From CATQHW01 sp965243545 (GTDB taxonomy: Bacteria > Spirochaetota > Spirochaetia > SZUA-6 > Bin103), in contig OZ251573.1 in assembly GCA_965243545.1 (NCBI GenBank), forward strand, positions 3,968,001-4,032,000: DNA of 64,000 nt, given 5' to 3'. Below, piece after piece: positions 41,347-50,460 of the stretch. Under the pieces are notes generated by a model. It was not told the origin of the DNA, made no database searches, and saw only the letters and a list, made by a program, of their open reading frames with translations. Positions within the stretch are counted from its first letter, which is position 1; each line of letters begins with the position of its first letter. A program made the translations under genes and the position numbers.

Positions 41347-41356
41347 ATGGTATCAT
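41347..41356. promoter_or_regulatory. Fully overlapping divergent extended -10 promoters
   Basis: In the 22-base gap between two start codons, the plus strand has TGG-TATCAT (-10 at 41351-41356), six bases before GTG 41363. The minus strand has TGA-TACCAT (-10 at 41352 down to 41347), six bases before GTG 41340. Both would give leaderless mRNAs, and polymerase cannot occupy both at once. Confidence 0.6.
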
Positions 41357-41362
41357 CAGCCG

Positions 41363-43081
41363 GTGGCAGCCGGCGCGACGGAGACGTTCGACCTCGACAC
41401 TCCCGCAGGGCGGGCCGCCTGCGAAGAAGCCGAAAGGCGCGTTCGACGATCCCCGGAAGTGGCGAGGCTCGCGGCGTTTCTGCGGGAAGTGCAGGAGACC
41501 GGCGCGGACGAGCGTGCGAGCGAGGCGTTTCAGCGCCGCATCTGGGAACGGAATCCTATCTACTCGGTTTCTTCCACGCGCAAGTTGGTGGCAGCCCTGG
41601 AGCCGGCGGTGACGGATCCGGAGTTCCGCCGATGGTTCGTCGAACGCACCGGCGGGCCGCCGCCGGACGATCCGCAGGAACGGACCGATTGGCTGGAAGA
41701 ATGCATGCGCGAGGTGAGGGAGCACGCGTGGCCGAACTATCCGGGCGGATCGACAATCATAACCACGCGCGCGTTCGCCGCGCTGTTCCCGCACGACTTC
41801 ACGACGCATCGGAGCCCGGGACGAAAAGGGCGTCTGTCCGGGGGGCGTCTCTACATAATCCTGAGTGGAAGAAGCGGCGACGTCCGCAATGAAGCGCTGG
41901 TGAATCGGTGGATACTGGACCGGCTGGAACGAGCCGCGGGCCCGGTGGATCGCACCGACTGGACCGCCGTAGCCCGGCGCATGATGCTGCCCGACGCCCT
42001 GTTCGAGCTGCTCAAAGAAGACCGGCCTCCTCCGCCGCCCCGATCGGAGGGCGTCACGCCGAACCCGGCGCGGCGGCCGGATCGGCCCGAACTCGGCCGG
42101 ATCGCCGCGCACTTCGACACGATCCGCACGGCGGGCCGGCTCATATTCGAGCCGGAAGTGGTGGAGTCGCTCCATCTTGGCTTGTGGGCGCACGAACGGC
42201 GCCACTTCGCCGTGCTCACCGGCCTCTCCGGGACCGGCAAGACGCGACTGGCCGTCGAATACGCCAAGGCGCTGGCCGGGCAGGAGGACGATTCGGCCGG
42301 CCTCATCCGCACCATCGCCGTGCAGCCGGGCTGGCACGATCCGGCGCCGCTGCTCGGCTACGTCGACCCGCTCGGCGAGAACCGGTACACATCAACCGAG
42401 TTCCTTCGGTTCCTGATCCGCGCCTCCGAAAACCGGTCTCAGCCGCACGCGTGCGTGCTCGACGAGATGAACCTGTCGCATCCGGAGCAGTACCTGGCGC
42501 CGATCCTCAGCGCGATGGAGCTCGACGACGGCCGTATCGAGTTGCACGGCGGCGACGAAAACGCGTACGGCGTCCCGCCGAGCATCCCCTATCCCGGCAA
42601 TCTCGTGCTCATCGGCACCGTGAACATGGACGAGACGACCATGGGTATCTCCGACAAGGTGCTCGACCGCGCGTTCACGCTGGAGTTCTGGGACGTGGAC
42701 GTCGACCGATGGCCGGGTTGGGCCGGCAGTCCCCTGCGCGACCGGGACAAGGCGGCGGTCAGGACGATCCTGGGGCGGCTCACGGCTGCGCTCAGCCCGG
42801 CGCGGCTGCACTTCGGCTGGCGGGTGATCGAGGAGGTCGTCCGGTTCATGGAGCAGCGGCAGGCACAGAGCGCATCGCTATCGACGGAAGATGCGCTCGA
42901 CCGCGCGCTGTACGCCAAGGTGCTGCCAAAGCTGCGCGGCGACGATGCGCCGCGCGCGCGGAGCGCGCTCGACGATTGCCGGGCCGCCCTTGCGGAACGT
43001 AATCTCAGGCGATCCACCGCCAAGGTCGAAGAACTGATCGGCGACCTGGAGCAGATCGGCAGCTTCCGATTCTGGCGATGA
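41363..43081 (+). CDS. mcrB: McrB-type AAA+ GTPase of a type IV restriction system
   Basis: 572 residues from GTG 41363. The N-terminal 250 residues are an uncharacterised recognition region. The AAA+ core has GLSGTGKTRLAVEYA (Walker A 287-294), CVLDEMNLSHPEQYLAPILS (Walker B) and LIGTVNMDETTMGISDKVLD, the NxxD block of McrB. McrB hexamers use GTP to translocate along modified DNA and activate a nuclease subunit. The downstream gene, one base after the stop, encodes that nuclease. Confidence 0.9.
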   Translation: MAAGATETFDLDTPAGRAACEEAERRVRRSPEVARLAAFLREVQETGADERASEAFQRRIWERNPIYSVSSTRKLVAALEPAVTDPEFRRWFVERTGGPPPDDPQERTDWLEECMREVREHAWPNYPGGSTIITTRAFAALFPHDFTTHRSPGRKGRLSGGRLYIILSGRSGDVRNEALVNRWILDRLERAAGPVDRTDWTAVARRMMLPDALFELLKEDRPPPPPRSEGVTPNPARRPDRPELGRIAAHFDTIRTAGRLIFEPEVVESLHLGLWAHERRHFAVLTGLSGTGKTRLAVEYAKALAGQEDDSAGLIRTIAVQPGWHDPAPLLGYVDPLGENRYTSTEFLRFLIRASENRSQPHACVLDEMNLSHPEQYLAPILSAMELDDGRIELHGGDENAYGVPPSIPYPGNLVLIGTVNMDETTMGISDKVLDRAFTLEFWDVDVDRWPGWAGSPLRDRDKAAVRTILGRLTAALSPARLHFGWRVIEEVVRFMEQRQAQSASLSTEDALDRALYAKVLPKLRGDDAPRARSALDDCRAALAERNLRRSTAKVEELIGDLEQIGSFRFWR

Positions 43082-43082
43082 C

Positions 43083-45797
43083 GTGACCGCCGAACGCCAG
43101 GTCGCGCTGCGAGTGCGCGGCGAGGGCGGTCTTTGCGCATTGCATCCTTCCGGTCTGAACGGCGGGTTCTCCGAGCGCCGCGAGGCGACCTTCGTCGGCC
43201 CCGCCGACGGCGATTACCGGCTGCTCGTCGACGACGAACCGCTGCATCCGGCCGACGACGCCGCGAACCGGTGGACGTGGACACCGGGGTTCTACGCCGG
43301 CGAAGTGCGCGCCGAGCTGCTGGATCGGGCCGGCCGCTCGCTGGGAATCTTCAGGCTCGACGTAAGCCCGGACCCGAACAAGGCCGGCCGTGAGCAGTTC
43401 GCACGCATGGTCGAGGAAATCATCGACTTCGACGCGCATCTGATCGTGGGCGAGGAACCCGCCCGCCGGCGGCTCGGCGCGCTTGGTGAGACCGACGATC
43501 CGCTGGTGCTGTTCGAGCGGCTGCGGAAACGGCGGCGCGACCTGGAACGCGCGCTGGCGGCGATCCGGCGGGAACCGGTGAGCGTGCTGCGGGCGCGGCG
43601 GCGGTTCGTCCCGTTGCGGGAAGCCCGGCGCGCCGACCTCCGCACGTTGCGGGCGGCGGCGCGCCAACCGCCCACGCTTGCGGCCATCAGGCGTACCGGA
43701 TCGGCCGCCGCGGCGTCACCCGGCGGGGAGCCGATCCTGGACGTGCCGGCGGTCGAGCGCACGCTCGACGCGCCGGCGAACCGGTGCATCCTCCACGTGC
43801 TGCGCGCGCTACGGCGCCGCTGCCGAGCGCTTGCCGCGGCGCTTGAGAAGCTCGCCAAGCAGCCGGCCAGCGAGACGCGGACCGGCATGTCCGGCCGCGT
43901 CGATCGGTGGCGCGAGATCCTCGGCGCGATGGAACGGGTGTTCGCAGCCGCCGAGCGCCGGCGGCCGTTCAGTGAGGTGCACCGGCCCGAAGTCACGGCG
44001 GCAGGGCTCAACGCGGTGGCCGCGCATCCGCTGTACGCGCGGTTCTGGCGCCTCGGCTGGGAAGCGCTACGGCGGGGCGTATACCGGCTCGACCCGCGCG
44101 ATCTGCTGCCGCTCAGCCCGACGTGGGAGATTTACGAGCGGTGGTGCTTCGTGGCGCTGGCAAAGAAGCTGCGGGAGTGGCTGCCCGGTTTTGCGTGGAC
44201 CAACGCGGGCGCCGCCGACCGGCGTAGCGCCACCGGCCGCCGCCGCGACGGCCGCCGCGTGACGCTCCGCCTGCAGCCGGCGTTCGCCAACACGAACGGA
44301 CGCGCGCGCGACGAAAGCTGGTCGATCTCCGGCAAGCTCCGGCCCGATCTGGCGGTGACGGTGGAGTCCGCCGGCCAGGTGACTCGATTCGTCGTCCTTG
44401 ACGCCAAGTACCGGGCCGGCAAGGACGCGATTCTGAGCGGCATGATGGAGAGCGTGCACCCGTACGCCGACGCGCTGCGTTGGGGGAGCCGCCGGCCGGA
44501 CCGAACGCTCCTGCTGGTCCCGGACGCCGGGGAAACGGAGTGGCTGACCGGCGCGGACTATATCGATGCGCACCACGCCGGCGTCGTGGCGCTTCGACCC
44601 GACCTGGAATTACCTGGCTGGTTTCGCGCGTTGTTCACGGGAGACCGCCGAAGTCAGCACCGCGTCATCCACGCCCGCGCCGTCGCCCGCATACGCCTGG
44701 ACCGCCTGCGGGACAACTTGGCGGCGGTCCGCGCGCACCTGCGGCCGGGGACCCGCGTCTGCTTCGTGGTGAAGGCGGACGCCTACGGTCACGGCGCGGT
44801 GCGCGCGGCGCAGGCCGCCGCCGGCGCCGCCGACCTGCTGGCGGTCAGCTCGACCGGCGAGGGGCGCGAGCTGCGCGAGGCCGGCATCCGCCGCCCGGTG
44901 CTGCTGCTCGGCCCCACCGTGCCCGAACAGGCGCCGGAGGTGGTCCGCTGGCGGCTCACCGCGGTCTGCGCGGACGCGGCCACCGCGCGGGCGATCGGCG
45001 GCGCCAACCGCGGCGGCGCGCCGCTGCCGGTCCATCTGGAGCTCGACACCGGCATGCACCGTTCCGGCTGCCCGCCGGCCGGCGCGGACGCCGTCGCGCG
45101 CGCCATCGCCGAGGCCGACGGCGTGCGGCTGGCGGGGCTCTGCACCCACTTCTACGCCGCCGACGCCGCCGACCCGGAGCCGACCCGGCGGCAGCTCGCC
45201 GCCTTGCTGCAGGCAGCCGAAGCCGCGCGCGCGCGCCATCCGCGGCTGCTCGCGCACGCCGCCAACTCGGCGGCGGTCGCCGCGCTGCCGGCGTCGCACC
45301 TCGACCTGGTGCGGGTGGGGCTTGCCGCCTACGGCTACGATCCGTCGTGCGCGGCGCCTCTGCGGGACCGGCTCAAGCCGGTGATGGAGCTCACCGCGCC
45401 GGTGACCGCCATGCGCCGCGTCCGCGCCGGCGACCACGTCTCCTACGGCCTGCGCTACCGGGCCGCGCGCGACACGGTGGTCGCCACGATCGCCGCCGGC
45501 TACGGCGACGGGTATCCCTGGCCCGGCGGGCGCGGCGGCGCGGCGGCGGAGGTGCGCATAGGCGGCCGGCGCTACCGGTTGGCCGGCCGGGTCTGCATGG
45601 ACCACTGCATGATCGACGCCGGCGCGCAACCGCAGGTGCGCATCGGGGATCAAGCCACGCTGTTCGGCGCAGCCGGCCCGACCGCCGACGAGGTGGCCGG
45701 GTGGGCGGACACCATACCCTACGAAGTCCTCACCCGCGTGGCCGCGCGGGCGCCGCGCCGCTACGCGTGGGGGCCGGAGCCGGGGCCGCCGGCATAG
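43083..45797 (+). CDS. DUF2357/McrC-like nuclease fused in frame to alanine racemase
   Basis: One uninterrupted 904-codon frame from GTG 43083. Residues 1-515 are a DUF2357-type McrC-like protein with a PD-(D/E)XK site: RPDLAV (Asp422) and VLDAKYRAGKD (Asp440, Lys442); YIDAHHAGVVALRPDL is its normal end. From about 530 it is a complete alanine racemase: VVKADAYGHG with PLP Lys564, ELDTGMHRSG, GDHVSYGLRY with the catalytic Tyr, RVCMDHCMID. Racemase supplies D-alanine for peptidoglycan. No stop codon separates them. A TTG at 44631 could start the racemase separately, with no clear ribosome-binding site. The domains are certain; a single polypeptide is not. Confidence 0.85.
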   Translation: MTAERQVALRVRGEGGLCALHPSGLNGGFSERREATFVGPADGDYRLLVDDEPLHPADDAANRWTWTPGFYAGEVRAELLDRAGRSLGIFRLDVSPDPNKAGREQFARMVEEIIDFDAHLIVGEEPARRRLGALGETDDPLVLFERLRKRRRDLERALAAIRREPVSVLRARRRFVPLREARRADLRTLRAAARQPPTLAAIRRTGSAAAASPGGEPILDVPAVERTLDAPANRCILHVLRALRRRCRALAAALEKLAKQPASETRTGMSGRVDRWREILGAMERVFAAAERRRPFSEVHRPEVTAAGLNAVAAHPLYARFWRLGWEALRRGVYRLDPRDLLPLSPTWEIYERWCFVALAKKLREWLPGFAWTNAGAADRRSATGRRRDGRRVTLRLQPAFANTNGRARDESWSISGKLRPDLAVTVESAGQVTRFVVLDAKYRAGKDAILSGMMESVHPYADALRWGSRRPDRTLLLVPDAGETEWLTGADYIDAHHAGVVALRPDLELPGWFRALFTGDRRSQHRVIHARAVARIRLDRLRDNLAAVRAHLRPGTRVCFVVKADAYGHGAVRAAQAAAGAADLLAVSSTGEGRELREAGIRRPVLLLGPTVPEQAPEVVRWRLTAVCADAATARAIGGANRGGAPLPVHLELDTGMHRSGCPPAGADAVARAIAEADGVRLAGLCTHFYAADAADPEPTRRQLAALLQAAEAARARHPRLLAHAANSAAVAALPASHLDLVRVGLAAYGYDPSCAAPLRDRLKPVMELTAPVTAMRRVRAGDHVSYGLRYRAARDTVVATIAAGYGDGYPWPGGRGGAAAEVRIGGRRYRLAGRVCMDHCMIDAGAQPQVRIGDQATLFGAAGPTADEVAGWADTIPYEVLTRVAARAPRRYAWGPEPGPPA

Positions 45798-45819
45798 CGG
45801 TCTCCGCCGGCGCCGCCGG

Positions 45820-46836
45820 TCAGTTCTTGCCCTTGTCGACCAGCCGGTCCTTTTCGATCCACGGCATCATCGACCGCAGCTCCTTGCCGACCCGCTCCAG
45901 CGGGTGGTCGGCGTGCTCGGCGCGGTCGGTCAGGAAGCCGCGGCGGCCGGCGCGGTTCTCCTCCATCCAGCGCCGGGCGAACGAGCCGTCCCGGATGTCG
46001 GCCAGGATGCGCTTCATCTCCGCCTTCACCTCCGGGGAGATCAGGCGCGGCCCGGACTGGTAGTCGCCGTACTCGGCGGTGTCGGAAACCGAGTAGCGCA
46101 TCAGCGAGATGCCGCCCTCGTAGACCAGGTCGACGATCAGCTTCAACTCGTGGATGCACTCGAAGTAGGCCATCTCCGGCGCGTAGCCGGCTTCGATCAG
46201 GGTCTCGAACCCCGCGCGCATCAGATGGGAGACGCCGCCGCAGAGCACCGTCTGTTCGCCGAACAGGTCGGTCTCGGTCTCCTCACGGAAGTTGGTCTCT
46301 ATCACGCCGGCGCGGCCGCCGCCGAGCGCCCCCGCGTAGGCGAGCGCGTTCTGCTTGGCGTTGCCGGAGGCGTCGTTGTGGATCGCCACCAGGCACGGCA
46401 CCCCGTAGCCGAGCTCGAACTGGCGGCGAACGGTGTGGCCGGGGCCCTTGGGGGCGACCATCGACACGTCGACCGCGGCGTCGGGCTCGATCTGACCGAA
46501 GTGGATGTTGAAGCCGTGGGCGAACAGCAGCGTCTTGCCGGCGCCCAGGTTGGGGGCGATGGCGTCGCGGTACACCTCCCCCTGCAGGTGGTCGGGGATC
46601 AGCATCATCACCATGTCCGCCCACGCCGCCGCTTCCGCGGTCGGCAACACGCGGATGCCCGCGTCCTGCGCCTTGCTGACGCTGGCGCTGTCGGGCCGCA
46701 GCCCCACGGCGACCTCCACACCCGAATCGCGCAGGTTGTTGGCGTGCGCGAACCCCTGGCTGCCGTAGCCGATGACCGCCACCTTGGCGCCGTGTATGCG
46801 GCCAAGGTCGATGTCGGCGTCGTAATGGACCTTCAA
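45820..46836 (-). CDS. ilvC: Ketol-acid reductoisomerase
   Basis: 338 residues from TTG 46836, which follows a GGGAGGAG ribosome-binding site. KVAVIGYGSQGFAHANNLRD is the NADPH loop, VAPKGPGHTVRRQF and LFGEQTVLCGG are family signatures, and the C-terminal knotted domain (SDTAEYGDY, ISLMRYS) is complete. It makes dihydroxy-acids in valine/isoleucine synthesis. TATGAT about 20 bases upstream (minus strand) is the likely -10. ilvE is elsewhere in the window, not linked. Confidence 0.96.
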   Translation of the reverse strand: MKVHYDADIDLGRIHGAKVAVIGYGSQGFAHANNLRDSGVEVAVGLRPDSASVSKAQDAGIRVLPTAEAAAWADMVMMLIPDHLQGEVYRDAIAPNLGAGKTLLFAHGFNIHFGQIEPDAAVDVSMVAPKGPGHTVRRQFELGYGVPCLVAIHNDASGNAKQNALAYAGALGGGRAGVIETNFREETETDLFGEQTVLCGGVSHLMRAGFETLIEAGYAPEMAYFECIHELKLIVDLVYEGGISLMRYSVSDTAEYGDYQSGPRLISPEVKAEMKRILADIRDGSFARRWMEENRAGRRGFLTDRAEHADHPLERVGKELRSMMPWIEKDRLVDKGKN

Positions 46837-47117
46837 TGTGCTCCTCCCGTGCGCCGATCATAGCCGCGCACGCGGGCCGCGGGAAGCGGCCGCGGGCCGC
46901 GGCGCGGACGCGCGGGCCCGGCCGGCCACGAAAAAACCGGATAAGTCACTTCGCTCGGAGGCGCGCAAACGGCGCCTTGACGCCCGCGCCCGCGTCCGTA
47001 TACCCTGTCGCCACGATCTGGCCGAACGCTCGCCACTTAGCGATCGATCATTTACTGTGGATTGCGAACGCTGAACGGACAGAACCCCATACGGACAACA
47101 GACAAGGAGGAACGAGT
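46837..47117 (+). promoter_or_regulatory. Upstream region and promoter of aapJQMP
   Basis: TTGACG (46977-46982), 16 bases, TATACC (46999-47004) form a good sigma-70 promoter, leaving a leader of about 105 bases that ends in AAGGAGGAA before ATG 47118. The minus-strand ilvC promoter lies at the left end. No gene is seen in these 281 bases. Confidence 0.6.
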
Positions 47118-48131
47118 ATGACCACTCGCATGAAGGCGGTCGCGCTGGCCGCCGCGCTGGCGGTGGTGGGGGGCGTTGCGCTGCACGCGCAGACCCTGGC
47201 CGCCGTACAAGCCGCCGGAGAACTCCGGTGCGGCATCAACACCGGGCTGCCCGGCTTTGCCTACACCGACGACGACGGCAACTGGACCGGCTTCGACGTA
47301 GCCTACTGCCGGGCGCTCGCCGCCGCCGTGCTGGGCGACGCCGATGCGGTCAGCTACGTCAACCTGACCGGCAAGACCCGCTTCCCGGCCCTGCAGTCGG
47401 GCGAAATCGACGTGCTGTCCCGCAACACCACCTGGACGCTGTCGCGCGACGTCGACCTGGGCTTCACCTTCATCGGCGTCAACTACTACGACGGCCAGGG
47501 CTTCATGGGCCGCCGGTCGCTCGGCGTGATGAGCGCCTCCGAGCTCGACGGCGCATCGGTCTGCATCCAGACCGGCACCACCACCGAGTTGAACCTGGCC
47601 GACTTCTTCCGCACCAACGGGATGGAGTACGAGCCGGTGCCGATAGAGACCAACGCCGAAGCGCGCGCCGCCTATGAGGAGGAGCGTTGCGACGTGTACA
47701 CGACCGACGCATCGGGGATCGCGGCGACGCGGTCGACGTTCGCCGATCCCGCCGCGCACGTGATCTACCCGGAGATCGTCTCCAAGGAGCCGTTGGGGCC
47801 GTTGGTGCAGCAGGGCGACGACGAATGGGCGGACGTGGCGCGCTGGGTGCTCAACGCGCTGATCATCGCCGAGGAGCTCGGCGTGACGCAGGGCAACGTG
47901 AGCGCGATGGCCGGCGGCACCGACCACCCGGAGATCAACCGGATGCTCGGCACGGAAGGCAGCTACGGCGAGATGCTGGGGCTGGACGCGCAGTGGGCGG
48001 TGCGGGCGATCGAAGCGGAAGGCAACTACGCGGAGATCTTCGAGCGGTACCTGACGCCGCTCAGTCTGCAGCGCGGGCTCAACGCGCTGTACAAGGACGG
48101 AGGCATCCTCTACGCGCCGCCGTTCCGGTAG
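47118..48131 (+). CDS. aapJ: General amino-acid ABC transporter, periplasmic binding protein
   Basis: 337 residues with a signal peptide (AVALAAALAVVGGVALHAQ). AAGELRCGINTGLPGFAYTD, RFPALQSGEIDVLSRNTTWT and VCIQTGTTTELNLADFF are typical of the AapJ/BztA family, which binds polar L-amino acids. A strong ribosome-binding site and promoter precede it. A stable hairpin after the stop separates it from the permease genes, so it is likely made in excess over them. Confidence 0.92.
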   Translation: MTTRMKAVALAAALAVVGGVALHAQTLAAVQAAGELRCGINTGLPGFAYTDDDGNWTGFDVAYCRALAAAVLGDADAVSYVNLTGKTRFPALQSGEIDVLSRNTTWTLSRDVDLGFTFIGVNYYDGQGFMGRRSLGVMSASELDGASVCIQTGTTTELNLADFFRTNGMEYEPVPIETNAEARAAYEEERCDVYTTDASGIAATRSTFADPAAHVIYPEIVSKEPLGPLVQQGDDEWADVARWVLNALIIAEELGVTQGNVSAMAGGTDHPEINRMLGTEGSYGEMLGLDAQWAVRAIEAEGNYAEIFERYLTPLSLQRGLNALYKDGGILYAPPFR

Positions 48132-48143
48132 GCGATCGGGCAG

Positions 48144-48173
48144 CGCAGGGCCGCTCACCAGCGGCCCTGCGCG
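48144..48173 (+). promoter_or_regulatory. Intercistronic hairpin between aapJ and aapQ
   Basis: GCGCAGGGCCGCT (48144-48156) and AGCGGCCCTGCGC (48161-48173) form a perfect 13-bp stem with a 4-base loop. No T-run follows, so it is more likely an mRNA-stabilising or attenuating structure than a full terminator. Confidence 0.8.
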
Positions 48174-48198
48174 CGGCGCCGCCCTGCAGCTCCTGCTG

Positions 48199-49290
48199 GT
48201 GCTGGGGGCGGCGCTGGCCATCGCCTTCATCGTGTCGAACACCATCGCCAATCTGCAGCAGCGTGGATTGGCTTCCGGCTACGGGTTTCTGTTCGACACG
48301 GCCGCCTTCGACATCAACCAGCGGCTGATCCCCTACAGCTCGACGTCGACCTACGGGCGGGCGTTTCTGGTCGGCGGTCTCAACACGGTGCTGGTGGCGG
48401 CGCTCGGCATCGTGGCGGCGACCGCGGTCGGCTTCGTGGCCGGCGTCCTGCGCCTGTCGAGCAACTTTCTGATCAGCCGGATCGTGACCGTCTACGTGGA
48501 GTTCACCCGCAACGTGCCGCTGCTGCTGCAGATCATCTTCTGGTGGGTGATCATGCTGGCGCTGCCGCGCGTGCGGGACACGATCTCGATCGGCGGCTTC
48601 GCCTTTCTGAACAACCGCGGCGTGCGGTTGCCGGCGCCGGTCCTCGCCGGCGGGGCGGCGTTCGTCCTGATCGCGTTGGCGGCCGGCGTTGCCGCGGCCG
48701 TGTTCCTGGCCCGCTGGGCAAAGCGCCGGCAAGACGCGACCGGCAGGAAGTTCCCGGCCGGCTGGACGGGAGTGGGCCTGATCGTCGGGCTGCCGCTGGC
48801 GGCGTTCTTCGCGCTCGGCCGGCCCGTCAGTCTGGACATGCCGGAGATGGGGCGGTTCAACCTGCAGGGCGGCTTCAACGTCACGCCGGAGCTGGTGGCG
48901 CTGTGGGTCGCCCTGTCGACCTATACCGGCGCGTTCATCTCGGAGATCGTGCGCGCCGGCATCCTGTCGGTCGGCAAGGGCCAGACCGAGGCGGCCGGCG
49001 CGCTCGGCCTGCCGGCCGGTCTGACGTTGCGGCGCATCGTGCTGCCGCAGGCGCTGCGCACGATCATCCCGCCGCTCACCAGCCAGTATCTCAACCTGAC
49101 CAAGAACTCGTCGCTGGCGGTGGCGATCGGCTACCAGGATCTGGTCTCGGTCGGCAACACGATCCTGAACCAGAGCGGCCAGGCGCTGGAGGTGATCTCC
49201 ATCTACATGATTACCTATCTCTGTCTGAGCTTGCTCACCTCGCTGTTCATGAACTGGTACAACCGCCGCATCGCGCTGGTGGAACGATGA
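48199..49290 (+). CDS. aapQ: Amino-acid ABC transporter permease AapQ
   Basis: 363 residues from GTG 48199, possibly a few codons more if a CTG upstream is used (frame open from 48133). Several membrane helices are split by a hydrophilic insert, as in AapQ/BztB. The EAA loop is visible: AAGALGLPAGLTLRRIVLPQ (about 272-291), which docks on the ATPase. VEFTRNVPLLLQIIFWW is a family signature. The stop overlaps aapM as ATGA. Confidence 0.91.
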   Translation: MLGAALAIAFIVSNTIANLQQRGLASGYGFLFDTAAFDINQRLIPYSSTSTYGRAFLVGGLNTVLVAALGIVAATAVGFVAGVLRLSSNFLISRIVTVYVEFTRNVPLLLQIIFWWVIMLALPRVRDTISIGGFAFLNNRGVRLPAPVLAGGAAFVLIALAAGVAAAVFLARWAKRRQDATGRKFPAGWTGVGLIVGLPLAAFFALGRPVSLDMPEMGRFNLQGGFNVTPELVALWVALSTYTGAFISEIVRAGILSVGKGQTEAAGALGLPAGLTLRRIVLPQALRTIIPPLTSQYLNLTKNSSLAVAIGYQDLVSVGNTILNQSGQALEVISIYMITYLCLSLLTSLFMNWYNRRIALVER

Positions 49291-50429
49291 GCGATCGGAC
49301 GGCGGGCGGCCGGGCGCCGGGCGGCCGGGCGTTCCATCGCAGCCGCGCGCAGATGCTGCCGGCGCGGCCGGCGCCGGCGACGACGATCGGCGTGCTGGGG
49401 TGGCTGCGCGCCAACCTGTTTTCGAGCTGGTTCAACGCCGCCCTGACGGTGGCGGCGCTGCTGCTGCTGTGGCGGACCGTGCCGCCGTTTCTCAACTGGG
49501 CGCTGTTCGACGCCGACTTCACCGGCGACACCGGCGCGGAGTGCACGGCGCCGGGCGCCTGCTGGGCGTGGCTGGATCAGCGCATCAATCAGTTTCTCTA
49601 CGGCTTCTATCCGGCCGACGCGTACTGGCGGGTCAACGTAGCGCTGATCCTGCTGATCCCGGCGGTCGCCTACGTGCTGTTCGACCGGCTGCCGTACGCC
49701 CGCTACGGGCGCTGGTACTCGCTGGCGTACCCGGTGATCGCCGTGGTGCTGCTGGTCGGCGGGTTCGGCTTGGAGACGGTGCCGACCGACAAGTTCGGTG
49801 GCTTCATGCTCAACGTGGTGGCGGGAACGGCCGGCATCGCCCTGTCGCTGCCGATCGGCATCCTGCTGGCGCTCGGCCGCCGTTCGCGGCTGCCGATGAT
49901 CCGCCTGGCCTCGGTCGGGTTCATCGAGGTGATCCGCGGCGTGCCGCTGATCACCCTGCTGTTCGTGGCGATCATCATCCTGCAGCTGTTCCTGCCGCCC
50001 GGCATGTCGCTCGATCGGTTGGTGCGGGTGATGGTGATGATCACCGCGTTCTCCTCGGCGTACATGGCGGAGGTGATCCGCGGCGGCTTGCAGGCGATTC
50101 CCAACGGTCAGTTCGAGGCGGCGCAGGCGGTCGGCCTCAGCTACTGGAAGATGATGCGTCTGATCGTGCTGCCGCAGGCGCTCAAGATCGCCATCCCCGG
50201 CATCGTCAACACCTTCATCGGCCTGTTCAAGGACACGACGCTGGTGGTCACCATCGGTCTGTTCGACATTCTGGGACACGCGCGGCTGCTGCAGACCAAT
50301 CCGGACTGGATCGGCAAGGTCGATTATGAGACGTTTCTGATCGCGGCGCTGTTCTTCTTCGTGATCTGTCTTTCCATGTCGCGCTACTCGATCAACCTGG
50401 AAAAACGCCTCGACACCACCCGGCGCTGA
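49287..50429 (+). CDS. aapM: Amino-acid ABC transporter permease AapM
   Basis: 380 residues. A Gly/Arg-rich cytoplasmic start precedes multiple helices. EVIRGVPLITLLFVAIIILQ and the EAA loop QAVGLSYWKMMRLIVLPQAL match AapM/BztC. It pairs with AapQ to form the channel for general L-amino-acid uptake. ATGA overlap with aapQ; 31 bases to aapP. Confidence 0.92.
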   Translation: MSDRTAGGRAPGGRAFHRSRAQMLPARPAPATTIGVLGWLRANLFSSWFNAALTVAALLLLWRTVPPFLNWALFDADFTGDTGAECTAPGACWAWLDQRINQFLYGFYPADAYWRVNVALILLIPAVAYVLFDRLPYARYGRWYSLAYPVIAVVLLVGGFGLETVPTDKFGGFMLNVVAGTAGIALSLPIGILLALGRRSRLPMIRLASVGFIEVIRGVPLITLLFVAIIILQLFLPPGMSLDRLVRVMVMITAFSSAYMAEVIRGGLQAIPNGQFEAAQAVGLSYWKMMRLIVLPQALKIAIPGIVNTFIGLFKDTTLVVTIGLFDILGHARLLQTNPDWIGKVDYETFLIAALFFFVICLSMSRYSINLEKRLDTTRR

Positions 50430-50460
50430 AGACGCCGGGAACACGACGACAGGAGACTGT

